64,000 nt of DNA from Ephydatia muelleri. Taxonomy: Eukaryota; Porifera; Demospongiae; Spongillida; Spongillidae. The notes below the pieces were generated by a model, which worked only from the letters and a program-made list of their open reading frames with translations, made no database searches and was not told where the DNA came from. The stretch is taken from assembly GCA_013339895.1 (NCBI GenBank), contig JABACO010000008.1, positions 4,490,372 to 4,554,371 on the forward strand, written 5' to 3'. This document shows positions 21,085 through 32,490 of the stretch, in pieces. Each line of letters begins with the position of its first letter. The first letter of the stretch is position 1. Made by a program: the position numbers and the translations under genes.

Positions 21085-24000
21085 TTATAGATAGCTCTTC
21101 TGAAGCTCAATGTACATGTTCTCTCCAGCTTCCAATGGAGCTCCCAGTACTGCAGCCTGTGGATGTGTGGAAGCAGCCTCCTCAGGAACATGAAGGACAA
21201 AGGCTTGGTCTTGGGAGAGGGACATGTGTATGTCTCTGAATGATGGACGAGCATGATCATCAGGACACCTGATGAAAGAGATTTAAAATCGTTCACAAGA
21301 AACAAGTGCATGATTGTGTACACAGCATTGTAACAGTACTACTTATTGCAATGTAATTATTAAATGTATGCATGCACAAAAGAAGGGACTTGCCAGCAGT
21401 GTATCATGGTCTCGTAGATCAGAAGAGGACATCCAGGAGGTGGTGGCAGCCTGTACCCTGCATTAATTTTCTCAACAACCTACAGTTATTGCAATTGCAC
21501 ACAATAAATAATTATAATTATATGATGCTACTACAATGTACATGTATATGTACCTCAGCATTGCTTATTGTTTCAAATGGCTTGAATCCAAGGCTCCATA
21601 TTTCATACAACACACATCCAAAGCTCCACACATCACTGGCAGTGGAGTATTTTTTGTAACAGACAGCTTCTGGTGCTGTCCACTTTACAGGGACCATTCC
21701 TCCATGGGAGAAGTAGTAGGTTTCTTCATCCAAGTTACGAGACAGACCAAAATCTGCAATCTGCAAGTACAATGCATCAGAATCAAGCTAACAGCTATCA
21801 TGCAACACTATGAACAAACCTTGCACACGCAGGCCTTTGTGACAAGCACGTTTCTTGCAGCAAGGTCACGATGAACAAATGATTTGCTTGAGAGGTACTG
21901 CATGCCGAGGGCTACTTGTTGGGAGTAGGTGAGCAGACTTTGCTGAACGTGTGACAGGATCATTTGGCCAGGGCTGATGTACATGTATGATCAAATACCT
22001 CATGACCACATGTGGTACTATTCTGTGATCACTTACTCTGGTCTCATTGTCATAAGATGTGTTCGCAGGTCTTTGTTGTGAGCCAGCTCAATCACCAGCA
22101 TTAACTGAATGCATTACAAGACAAGGCCATGGGAGCTATGCACATGCAGTGTACACACACAACATCACATACTGGTCCTCCTTCACTGACAATCCCATGG
22201 AGTAGAATCACATTGGGATGTTTGAACTGGGTCATTATGGCTGCTTCCTGTAGAAACTTGACCTTATCTTCATCATTGTGGGATTTAGTGGGGTCCAGGA
22301 CTTTGATAGCAACTTCACATTCACCCTTTGGTGACTTCCATATTCCTTTGTGGACTCCTCCAAACTGTCCATGCCCCAATGCTGATTTTGTCCTGAAAGA
22401 ATGATCCATATTGATGTGCAGTATGCATATTAGTTACCATGTGATACATTCTTTTGTTTCTAAATACATGTACTTCCACCTCCTATGCATGGATCAGGCT
22501 TATAATGGGACATACATGCATTTGACTGATGTGCACCAAAAATGAATCTATATGTATAGCAAATAATTCATCTAGAGGACATAAAAGCATATGGGTATAG
22601 AGTCCATTATAGACACATTAATTCTCATTACTAAATTAACTCTTTTATTTTTGGGAATCAAAGATATAATTTCTATTTCAAGTTAAGCATAAATGTACGC
22701 AGAAAGGTAAAAAGATGTGTATATAAATTGCATTCAAACATTGATGATCTGAAGTGTTAAACAAGCTATTGAGCAGGTAGAGCTGCTCCATCATCAAATC
22801 CTAAGCCCATTTGACTCTTGTAGACACAGGCTATGAGATCTCACGATTGAAAATGCCAGTCTGGTTGTAACCTGCTTTCTGATCAAATAACTTACTTTAG
22901 AGTAAAACGAGTATTACTATCACACGATAATGGATGTTTCATTGCTCAATGCAAACAACACACAGCTCTACTGGGACCTGCATACATGTATCGACTTCAC
23001 TAGTCTGCTCTACAGCTACCATAATAGTCCATTTTGAAGTGCTATTGATAAATGATGTTAGACACCTCTGGAATTACATGGTACATGTAACGGTTGAAGA
23101 GTCACCAGGGGTGATACTCTCTTTCTGCACATCACAATGCAACAATGAACCATCGAAATACACCTTGTCCTTTCTTATAAATTATAGAGAGCAAAGCAGG
23201 AGAGATGTTACATTTTATTTCATTGATACATGTAATTTCTCCTCAATAGTATAATATGCTTCCAGCTTAGTATTTTATAGGTGGGAGTTTTTGAAATACA
23301 TGTGCATCAAAGTTCTTCTGTTTATATATTCTACCAGTGTAAACACTGTGAGTGACTGTAGCTACAGCTCTTGTACATCAATTATTATAACACATCATTT
23401 AATTGTACAGATGCTAAAGAGCTCACTCAATCTCGTGTCTTGGAATCCTTAAAGTCATGTGTTGCTCTAATACGCCATACAATTCCTCCTCTTCTGTTGG
23501 TGGTAGGCAGTAAGGGTCCTCATCGTCATTTCCATATATGTTCTCAGCGGCATCTACATGTGGAAGTAATTATTGTTATTCAGTATGTTCACTGCAAGAA
23601 GCTTAGCATGTAAGGTATCCATTTCTCAGGTCAGATCACCTTAAGTGACTGTTTTGCAAAAAGAAAACAAACACTTTAAAACTCACCATTTCATTACCAT
23701 CACCACCATAATGCATGGTGCTAACTTTGTATGGAACTTCATATGACAATCCCTATACAATGAACATCATAACATCATAATATAAACATATGAACACTGT
23801 GTGGCTTACATAGTTCTTTTCTTCTGTTTTCTCATTGTCCTTCACTGGTTCGTACACTTCCTTTGCAACATCGTACACATTTAATTCAGCTCCATTATCA
23901 CCATACACAGCATTTTCTGCAATACAATGTATCATGACATCAGTAGTGTCAGGCTTCAAATTGGGTCTTGGTGGTCTAGCAGGGATCATTTTTTAATTTC

Positions 24001-24397
24001 TATATTTGATTAAATATTGTTGCAATATAAATGATTATTGTATGATAATAGCTGTTGTAGTGTACATGTGTTGTAGTGTCTCCTTGTGTTCAAAAGCTTG
24101 CCCACTCTCCAGCTATTCTGGATTTCATAATTTGGCAGTTTATCAATGAATAATGCACAACAATTATATTATATGCAAATTTGGTCGTATATTGTGTAAA
24201 ACGTGTCATGGCTTCTGATCAAAATAGTATCAATGTTTTGACACTAAGAACATAGCAAGGTGTACAGATGAATATCCCTTGTCAGCTACAACCATTGCCC
24301 AGTGTTATCTGAAGGGTATCCTTGTCAGTACTGATATGTTTAGCTTCGGATAAAACAAATGAGAGGAAAATAGAATACATGTACACTGTATTCAAAC

Positions 24398-25310
24398 TAA
24401 GGCTTTAACAGATCAGATTAGATCAGATTCGGCATTATAATCTGATCTGATCTGTTTCGTTAAGACGTGAATCTGAATCTGATCTGATTTAGCAAACGGA
24501 TCCACGGTACATGATCTGAATCCGAAGGTAACGGCCATTGGATATCTGAATATCTGGACCCACGGTAGTGGGGCCTATGTAGGATTGGCTCCGTGGGCGT
24601 GGTTTTCGATCAAGCGCATGCAATGAAGACCGTTCTGCTAAATTGTAGGACAGTTTTCGTTGCATGTGGTCTTACCAAATCCAGAGTTTTTCTTATTTTT
24701 GCACCACCCAGACCAATCCTACATCGTACTCTATTTCTCAAAGAGATATTTGCTATCCTTAATTGCACAATATTATAAAATTACATTATGAAACATTCTG
24801 ACGACCCCTAAATGTGACAAACTTGGTTGGATTAATGTTTCTAGCTAACCTGTCTCGTACCTACATGAGAAATGAAACCAATGCTTGTAAAAGAAAAAAC
24901 AAAATACACACACCCGATTGACGCACACCCCATATATAAAGCAAGCAAGGGGGAAATGACCGAATTGGAAGTGGGCGGTGACAAAAATTAAAATAGAAAA
25001 AGCATGAAGTACAAAAAAAGGGAAGAAATAAAACCTGCGTTTATTTCTCACACCGTCAACCGCCTTTTGCCAAAAATACAAACCGCACGCGGACTGTTGA
25101 ATGGAAAAAAACATGGCTGCTATTCCTCGGTCCCAGACCACCGGATATTCAGATATGTATGTTAGCATCCGATGGATTGGGCGGGCTATAATCCGAATCT
25201 GTCCCGACTTTGGAACATCAATCTGAATGATTGATGTAACGAAACTGAATCCGATCTGTTGGCTTTTCGGATAGGATATCCGAATTCGGATCCGATCCGT
25301 TAAAGCCTTA
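24398..25310. mobile_element. Non-autonomous DNA element, 8-bp TSD, GATCAGAT-rich ends
   Basis: 913 bp. Ends are inverted: TAAGGCTTTAACAGATC on the left and its near-complement (GATCCGTTAAAGCCTTA) on the right. A perfect 8-bp target duplication ATTCAAAC lies at 24390-24397 and 25311-25318. The ends carry many GATCTGAT/GATCAGAT and ATCCGAAT motifs that could be transposase-binding sites. TSD length and the TA..GGCTTTAAC ends suggest the hAT superfamily. It has no recognisable transposase. It sits between the tail and transmembrane exons of RTK copy B. Confidence 0.85.
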
Positions 25311-25429
25311 ATTCAAACCCATTTTGCAGATTAATATTCTTTTAGAAGCCTTCGCTCATATCATTTCATTTGATCAGCCTGCCACCATAGCTACCTTACA
25401 ATATGTACCCCCTAGCCCTCTTCACTTAC

Positions 25430-25582
25430 CAAATGCATTCGTTTGCATTCCACTGGAAATAGTCACTTTGGACGTACGTCTGATATACAAAAGGAGCAGT
25501 ATCACAACCACGGTGATAACAATTGCAAGTACAATGATGGTAATGATCACACTGGAGGCAATGGCTGCTGTATCTGTAGATG
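25430..25582 (-). other. Transmembrane exon of RTK copy B
   Basis: A 153-nt phase 1-1 exon bounded by CAG and GTAAGT. It encodes STDTAAIASSV, then IITIIVLAIVITVVVILLLL and YIRRTSK, a single hydrophobic helix with a basic stop-transfer. The equivalent exon in copy D (56714-56866) is also 153 nt and phase 1-1. None exists in copy A. Confidence 0.88.
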
Positions 25583-26236
25583 CTGAAGGGAACAAAATAG
25601 CAATTAATATTCTTGCATTTAAAGTAGAACTGAAAGATACTTAGCTAGTGTCTTACATTACACCATACAGTATTATCAAAGAAAGTGCAAAAGCTCATGT
25701 ACAGGAAACACTTTAAATCCTCATCTACAGTGTACCGTATCGACAAGAATTGTATAACAAGTACTTCTGTGCAGAGCCAAAGGATTTAGATTGAACAAAG
25801 GAGAGCACAGAACAAGATAATACAACAATAACCAATGTTATCATGTCCAGTGATCATGTGCAGAATATTTTTTGGGCACAACGTACTGTAATTCTGCATC
25901 AACTGCATTCACGTAAACTATTGTATTATTGAATTAGATTTTTATATTTTGTTTCCATGTTGCAGGAATACATGTAGAATAAATTCATAAACAGACATAT
26001 ACAATCTTAACTTCTCAGTCTAAATTTATGCGTGCTTATCTCAGGTTGAAATCACTACCCCATTGATCAATGCTTATGCAGGAACACACGTACATTTCAA
26101 TTCAGTATGCTGAAATGTAATGCAAAAGTCATGCAAACATGTACACGTACAGATGAGTTTATCATCTCCTACACCTTCTTTGTATACTGTAAGTGTGAAA
26201 GCTTATATCCTAAACCACTGCGTGTAGCACCCATAC

Positions 26237-26340
26237 CTTCAGATTTGACAGTTGTAGAGATTGTAATAGCAGTGGTTGTCACAGCAACAGGGGCTACTGT
26301 AGTAAAAGTGGTTGTCAAGCAACAGGGGGTACTGTAGTAG
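26237..26340 (-). other. Thr-rich stalk exon and 36-bp tandem repeats, RTK copy B
   Basis: Exon 26296-26237 (60 nt, phase 1-1) encodes VAPVAVTTTAITISTTVKSE, a likely O-glycosylated stalk between EGF and membrane. Just upstream, two more diverged 36-bp units of the same CCTGTTGCTGTGACAACCAC motif repeat out of frame. The stalk may thus have been lengthening by slippage. Confidence 0.7.
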
Positions 26341-26842
26341 CAGTGGTTGTCACAGCAACAGGGGGTAGCAGTGGAAATCAATGGGTGATAGAGTTAACAC
26401 TGACATTGTCTAAAAGTGTATACACAGCAAAGGGATGTTATTGGTGTTCATATATGTATCGTACTATTTCATTATAATAAAATTGTAATGTATAGTACAT
26501 ACATAGAATGCTACACCTATAAGAGAATACAGTTAGGAAAGGCTGTAATGGTGCTAAAGTAGAACATCTACAAGTTTTGAAGACAAATCTACTAGTTGGT
26601 CTGCATGTAGATGATATCATGGATGAAGGGTTGCAAGCATTTTTTACAGGGACTTTGATGTGCTAGGAAGTAATGGTCAAGCAATAGAGTTTACTGATGC
26701 TGACACAGCAGCCAACTGCCTGTAGCACATACATGTATAAAAGCTTATCTTCATTCTATATTTAAGCAGTTGACTACCCCATAGGTCAGTGGGGTGTAAT
26801 GCAATCAATTGATTTGATTGGACAATCCATGGCAAATGTCAC

Positions 26843-26890
26843 ATATCACCTAAATGTCACATATCACCTAAATGTCACATATCACCTAAA
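26843..26890. repeat. 18-bp tandem repeat, about three units
   Basis: The unit TGTCACATATCACCTAAA is repeated three times in an intron of RTK copy B. Confidence 0.9.
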
Positions 26891-27741
26891 AAATAGACAG
26901 CTGGCTAATAATAAAGAATTGACTTATATTTGGTTGCTATGAACTTCGACATGAACTTGAAATGATATTTTTGGCATGTTTTGCCTTGTGCACCTTAATC
27001 ATACAAAATGATGTTTGTTTTATAAATACTGAGACTTTGATGTTCACAGCCGTGATGAGCTAGATATAGGGTTGGCTATAATTTTTATATTTTAGTAGGC
27101 CTGCTAACCTGAACTAACACTTTACAACATTTTGGAGTCATAGTGTGATTCTTATACATACATGTACATGTACAGTGTATCTCTAACTGTGCCCAATGCC
27201 ATTGTAATTGCACCATACATTTTGCAAATAAGTTCAAAAAGAATGTACAAACATGTAGTTGATACACATGAATGTGGCGAGAGGTTACCTATTGGTGTGC
27301 AATTCTTCATGTCTGAAGCAAGTTGGAAACCTGAGAAACAGCTGCAGTTGTAGCCCACATCAGTGTCCACACACGTCTGGTTACATCCTCCATTGTTCAC
27401 TGCACACTCATTGATATCTAAAACAAAACCTTACTAAAGAACAATACAGTGCACATCAGGATGACACACCTAGTGACACATGGAGGGTTATGGACATTGA
27501 GTTCACTCTTGTTTGTGGAATAGTGGATGGTAGTGGTGACCCACAGGTTATTGGAGAGGGGCCAGGAGGGTTGTACAATTGAGCTCTTAGTGAGCCACTT
27601 GCAGTGGCTACAATACCAACACGTCCACTACCTGATGGCTGCACACACGCTGCAACTACATCTCCTTGTTGCACCACAAACTGTTGGGACTGTGGTATTG
27701 AGAAATGGCTGCAATAATAGCCAGGCATGATTGGAGATACC

Positions 27742-28080
27742 AAAGTGACGCGCATGATAGTCGTGTTACTACGTACGTATTCTGTACAATGGCTACACCG
27801 GACTATCTAACCGTAAACGATACTGCGCCGTGAAAGCTTGCCTGTGATTTAATTCCCCGTCAGCCAGTTGATCAGTATGTAGCCAGCAACTATACCTCCT
27901 GTTAGCTGTTTGCCGTGATTAGATCCGGGGGAAGTACTGAGTGAGTGATTGAACTCAACAAGACAACCTTCCCCCTCCCCTCCCCCACCCCTTAATTTAG
28001 GAATGTGACATTCCAACACTAATGTAGTGTTTGCACTCCACTGAGTAACTAGAGTGAGGGATGGCAATCCTTAATATGTG
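27742..28080. repeat. Dispersed repeat; inverted pieces at 49.86 and 52.15 kb
   Basis: This sequence begins where the ectodomain exon of copy B is cut. Its left part (27742-27905; GTAACACGAC-type motif inverted) is found inverted at 49862-50040, and its right part (27905-28075; ACATTCCAACACTAATGTAG) is found inverted at 52150-52320. No coding signal is seen. Confidence 0.75.
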
Positions 28081-28677
28081 AAGTCTACATATGATCAGAC
28101 CGATTTATAGGACATTTTACAAGTGTTTAAAATTCAATTTGAAATAAAAAGCAAGATGATGTTGCTTACCTAGTCAATTAGGTCCGAGATTACGCCTACC
28201 TTTTTGAAGTTACCACTTGGCAATAAATGCCACTAATTATATATACGATGCTGTAAACTGCGATTGACTCAACCGAATATGATATTATGCACGCACCATA
28301 GATATTAGTCTACTCTAATATAGATACTGTACCGTAGGATTAATACTGTCAGCTATTTGAAGTGATGTTTGGACGATCTCTAGTAATAGAGTAGCTAATC
28401 GCATACAATAGGATTTAGTATGCCACGTGAAGGATATACAACTGGACTACAGTATATGTTCAGAGATAATACGTGATACTAGACAAGCAGCGACGTGGGA
28501 ACGAGCGATTAAATAACCACGCCCCGGATCGTACTATGGCTGTTTCAGCGGCGTCAGATTTGAACTCGGTCGAGTCCAGCTACTCAGTGATAGGATATCC
28601 GTATCTTAGCGTCATCGCACGGCGCGTGTCTACCTTGTGTCCAGTTCCCGTGATATGTTGCACATACATGTACAATG

Positions 28678-29764
28678 CAGGGCCGGATTTAGGGGGGGGC
28701 AACCGGGGCGGCTGCCCAGGGCCCACTGCTTTTGAGGGGGCCCATGGTGCTCATAATAATGATATTCATGTTTTTTTGATTTATAGTAACTCATTCTAAA
28801 TTACTAATCTGCGTTAATAGCATGGATATGGAGCCGGAGCAAGAGATCGAGAATAGAAGTGTGCGAAGTGGAGCATCGAAGCGAAAGAAGCGGAAAGACC
28901 AGCTTGATGAATGGATTAGGCTACAAAGCAAACTGCCTAGGCTTTTGTCCTTTGGATTAAGTATTCAAAACGAGCCAAACCACAGTACCCTCCTCCAGGC
29001 TGGTACCCTCGAAACCGCAGCGGCAGAACATCAGTGCTTAGACGTAGTCAACAACGCGCATGACAGTGTGAATGAAACTGAACCAAGTGCAACCATGCTG
29101 GCACCATCTAATGACTGGCAACCTTCTGACCCTTGTTCCAGCAGCCAATCGTCACGACCAATGGATGAATACGTACCAATTTCAATGCTGCAGGCGCCAC
29201 TTGACGTATGCATTAGCGTCCATTCATGTGATACTTCTTGTTCCAGCAGCCAATCATCTCAATCATACACCTTAGACACCACAGCCACCACTGCTGCTAT
29301 CAATGATCCAGCAAAGTGGACAGTTACTGATAACCTTCGAGAGTATTGGGTGCTGCATGGGCCCACAAGATGCTACAACAATGATGGAAGGTATTCTGCT
29401 TCCAAAAGAAAGGATGCTGGTGGCGTAAGCCGTATGGTTACTGAGAATATGTTCAAACGTATTCTTCAAAATGGTGACACAGTGATATTCTCCATCAATA
29501 GGATGCTTGTTCTGAATTTGCTAATGCAAAGTCTAGGAAACGCTGTTTTCAGAAATAGATCATACTGTACGTTCTTATAAACTTCCCATTGTGTGTGATT
29601 TTACCAGTTCATTGCCTACGCGTGTATAAAGTGTCTGTGTTACATTAATTGTGTATTATTTCAGTATACATGTACATGTATGATGGGTTAAATAGTTCTT
29701 AGGGGGGGGGGGGCCCCACCAAGTATAATTGCCCAGGGCCCACAACTGTCTAAATCCGGCCCTG
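28678..29764 (+). mobile_element. hAT-type element, internally deleted derivative, copy 2
   Basis: 1087 bp, same termini as 19481-20566, with a perfect 8-bp target duplication GTACAATG (28670-28677 and 29765-29772). It sits in the first intron of CLC copy 2. The paralogous CLC fragment has the empty site, CATGTACAATGTAACGC at about 10456-10472. Insertion therefore postdates the CLC segmental duplication. Confidence 0.95.
28822..29580 (+). CDS. N-terminal hAT transposase fragment (identical to 19625-20383)
   Basis: 252 codons with a translation identical to the frame in the first copy: basic N terminus, Ser-rich linker and the REYWVLHGPTRCYNNDG entry to a TTF-type finger. It lacks the catalytic DDE core and dimerisation region, so mobilisation would need a full-length relative elsewhere. 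Confidence 0.75.
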   Translation: MDMEPEQEIENRSVRSGASKRKKRKDQLDEWIRLQSKLPRLLSFGLSIQNEPNHSTLLQAGTLETAAAEHQCLDVVNNAHDSVNETEPSATMLAPSNDWQPSDPCSSSQSSRPMDEYVPISMLQAPLDVCISVHSCDTSCSSSQSSQSYTLDTTATTAAINDPAKWTVTDNLREYWVLHGPTRCYNNDGRYSASKRKDAGGVSRMVTENMFKRILQNGDTVIFSINRMLVLNLLMQSLGNAVFRNRSYCTFL

Positions 29765-29857
29765 GTACAATGTAACGCATCAATGGCATCCAAACATGCA
29801 TACCCTCTCAAATACCGGTCCACGAACGATGCACCTAGGTGTGGACACGTGTACAGA

Positions 29858-29861
<4 letters not shown>

Positions 29862-29905
<44 letters not shown>
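29862..29905. repeat. (TG)n microsatellite
   Basis: TG dinucleotides in the first intron of CLC copy 2; the counterpart in copy 1 is the longer array at 10543-10752. Confidence 0.95.
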
Positions 29906-29908
<3 letters not shown>

Positions 29909-30177
29909 GATTGAGGGGAACACAGACGTTTTACTCTGCACTTGGGAGGCAATGAATGATGTTATTGGTGACATACCTGTGGAGTGGTGTTGGATTGGCA
30001 GGGGTGTGGTACTACACTTGAGGTGTTGATAAGCGTGATGGATGCCATGTGCAGGGAACCAGTGGTGTACACAGCTGGGAGCAATCAGTGGATCCTTATG
30101 ACCCAACTGGTCATGGCTCCAGGCCTGTCAGGAACAAGGACTTAAAGCCCATGAGTATGATGCAAGTCACAGTGAGA

Positions 30178-30245
30178 TGTGTGTATGTGTGTGTGTGTAT
30201 GTGTGTGTGTGTGTAGGTGTGTGTGCAGGTATGTTTATGCAGGTG
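30178..30245. repeat. Interrupted TG array
   Basis: TG repeats with TATG and AGG interruptions downstream of the second CLC exon; shorter counterpart of 11012-11129. Confidence 0.9.
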
Positions 30246-30849
30246 TGCATGTTATTGTGTGTGCATATGACAGTCTAGCTGCTGCAGGGTGCTTCTGTTG
30301 TGTGCCCAGACCCATGAGCACAAAGAAGTACAGTGTATGCTACATGCATGGGTCCATCTAACATATTCATGTGCACAAATTGTCTGCAGATCAAGCATAG
30401 AAATTTTGTGGTTGGATGGGGAAGAGATTTGAATATCTTTGGGCATTCTCTGGTTACTTGTTTTGATGTGATATTGTTCATAAAGTACATAGTACATAAT
30501 GGGTCTAATTAAGCAGAAGCAACATCCTTTAAGCCTCTACACCTGTTGTGCAGGATAGGGGAAGATATTAGGTGGGCTGAAAACCTTTAGGGTTTGGGGG
30601 TTAGACCCCTAGTCCGAATCCGTCATAAATTTCACCTGTCTCACTTCTAGACTCATTTTTCAATGAAATGGAGAGTCCTCAATGCCATACTGCATGTCTC
30701 ACGCGCATATGGTGTCCACAATTCATTGATGTGCAAGTGCACAGGTCACAGTCATGTATACCTTGTCATGTTATCTCTTGCCTATGAAATGTACAACTAC
30801 CCATATCAGCAGATGATCAGAAGTTATCACAAATGGGTGTGTTTTGTTT

Positions 30850-32014
30850 TGTGTTCCTTAATGCAATTACAAGTCATGTACATGCATGTACTAGGGCTAT
30901 GTCTGTGGGCTACATTGTATGTGTGCATGTGCATAGAGTTTAAGTAAACAAACCTTTGATACATGTACAACAGGTGTGAATATTTGCACCACAAGTCACA
31001 CCCTTGTAATGACACATACATGTGCTTCACTAGTACCAAGGATACCATCTAAGCTACACTCAGTCTGGTGAAATAGCAGAGCATTTCAAAGAAAAGTGAC
31101 TATTGGACCACCTGCTAATCTGCAAGCACTGAGTGTGCAGTGCATGTGTGTTATGTGTACCTGCATATGTTTGTTGTGTATGTGGTATGATGTGCAGTGA
31201 TGTTGGGTTGAGTTTCTTGTGTTCTGCATCACCATGAGTAAGGGGTGTGTGTTTCTAAACAGTGTGTGTACATTACACTGCCCCAAAGCATTACCTCTAG
31301 TTGAGGGATTTTCTTGTACCTCTAGTTGAGGGATTTTCTTCTGCAATTGTACAATTGTAGTTGACACACTTGGCTCATGCACAGAGGTGTGTAGTACTCT
31401 GTTTTCACTGCTATGGTGTAGAGATATTTTCTGATAGTAGGTTGATGGTGTCAGACTGGTATCTTGCAATCAGAATATTGTGTGTATGTGTTACAGGAGT
31501 ATGTTACAGGCACACTACACACTTGCATTTCTACAACATTTCCTGTGCACTGTACTTTGTGCACTACATGTATGTGGACATCTGTAGCTGCCAGGGTCTG
31601 TCAGCATGCAATTGTAGGTGACCAAGTCAAAATGCATGATGGGAGCTGGTACATCAACAGTAACACACCATTAACTGCCATATGCTAGCCACCCCACATG
31701 CCTACAAATAAAGAAGGCTTCACAACCACCCACTGTAAGTAGAGACATGTTTTATGAATGTGGGTGTGTACCTTATACTGTGCAGGGTGCATTTATTGGA
31801 AGTACATGTACAGTATGCGAAATACTGTCCCCAAAACAGTTTGTGTCAAAACTAAAACACTGTAGTCAGCAGAATACATGTACAGTGTAGCTGTGACACA
31901 TGTGCAAGCATGCATGTCCATGTAAATGCAGTACATTTGGGCTCTATGCAGAGAGTTGGTATCTTGCGGGTACAGTAGCTGATCTTTACTGGCTTGTACA
32001 ATTGAATGTACTGT

Positions 32015-32093
<79 letters not shown>

Positions 32094-32490
32094 AGGATCC
32101 ACCACTAACTATGATGAGGAAGGTGAGGAGATACACATGACCTATACCTGTGCCAACCAGCTGTTGGGACAACAGGCTGATGTGGTATGTGTACATGTTG
32201 TTTGGGTCTTGGGAACACTCCTTTCTTGGGATAGCATTTGGCTGGCAATTGTGAACTTCACTCACTGCATGATGACACGTGTACTCCTGCCCTTCTTATG
32301 GGTTATCAATCAGCACCAAACTAGGCAGTTGGAATGAGAACACAATCAGTGTCAATTATTCACAGGAAAAACAAGACATGTACAGTATGTTGTTAATTAA
32401 TGTATACCCTTGACACACAGTAAGGGCATTTAGATCATTTCATCTACAGCTGTGCTAGTGATTCAATATTCACATACTTGTATCTATTTG
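30850..32490. other. Intronic stretch of CLC copy 2
   Basis: No exon with recognisable CLC pore motifs. About 31300-31345 has a tandem duplication of CCTCTAGTTGAGGGATTTTC. From 31790 the sequence is the paralogue of window positions 1-2590. Confidence 0.6.
32017..32092. repeat. (TG)n microsatellite
   Basis: A TG run of about 75 bp with single interruptions; counterpart of 227-263. Confidence 0.95.

Larger units (their letters stand above)
21085..27740 (-). pseudogene. Receptor tyrosine kinase, copy B, 5'-truncated
   Basis: Exons on the minus strand match copy A: last half of the ectodomain exon (27740-27470), EGF 27417-27289, Thr-rich stalk 26296-26237, transmembrane 25582-25430, tail 23916-23810 and 23752-23687, 23553-23427, then kinase exons 22392-22173, 22104-22037, 21973-21820, 21760-21554, 21479-21394 and 21268-21085. 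Kinase motifs are intact: [26 protein letters not shown]. The signal-peptide exon and the first part of the ectodomain are missing; homology to copy A stops near 27740. Exon 23553-23427 is 127 nt against 128 in A and C, a 1-nt loss that shifts the frame before the kinase. I call it a pseudogene, though it preserves the ancestral exon plan, including the stalk and membrane exons. Confidence 0.85.

Noticed and set aside
24845-25168. 107-codon hydrophobic frame (FYFFPFFVLHAFSILIF) as a membrane protein
   Set aside because: It lies wholly inside the 913-bp non-autonomous transposon, has no homologous pattern, and its hydrophobicity follows from AAAA/GAAA-rich sequence.
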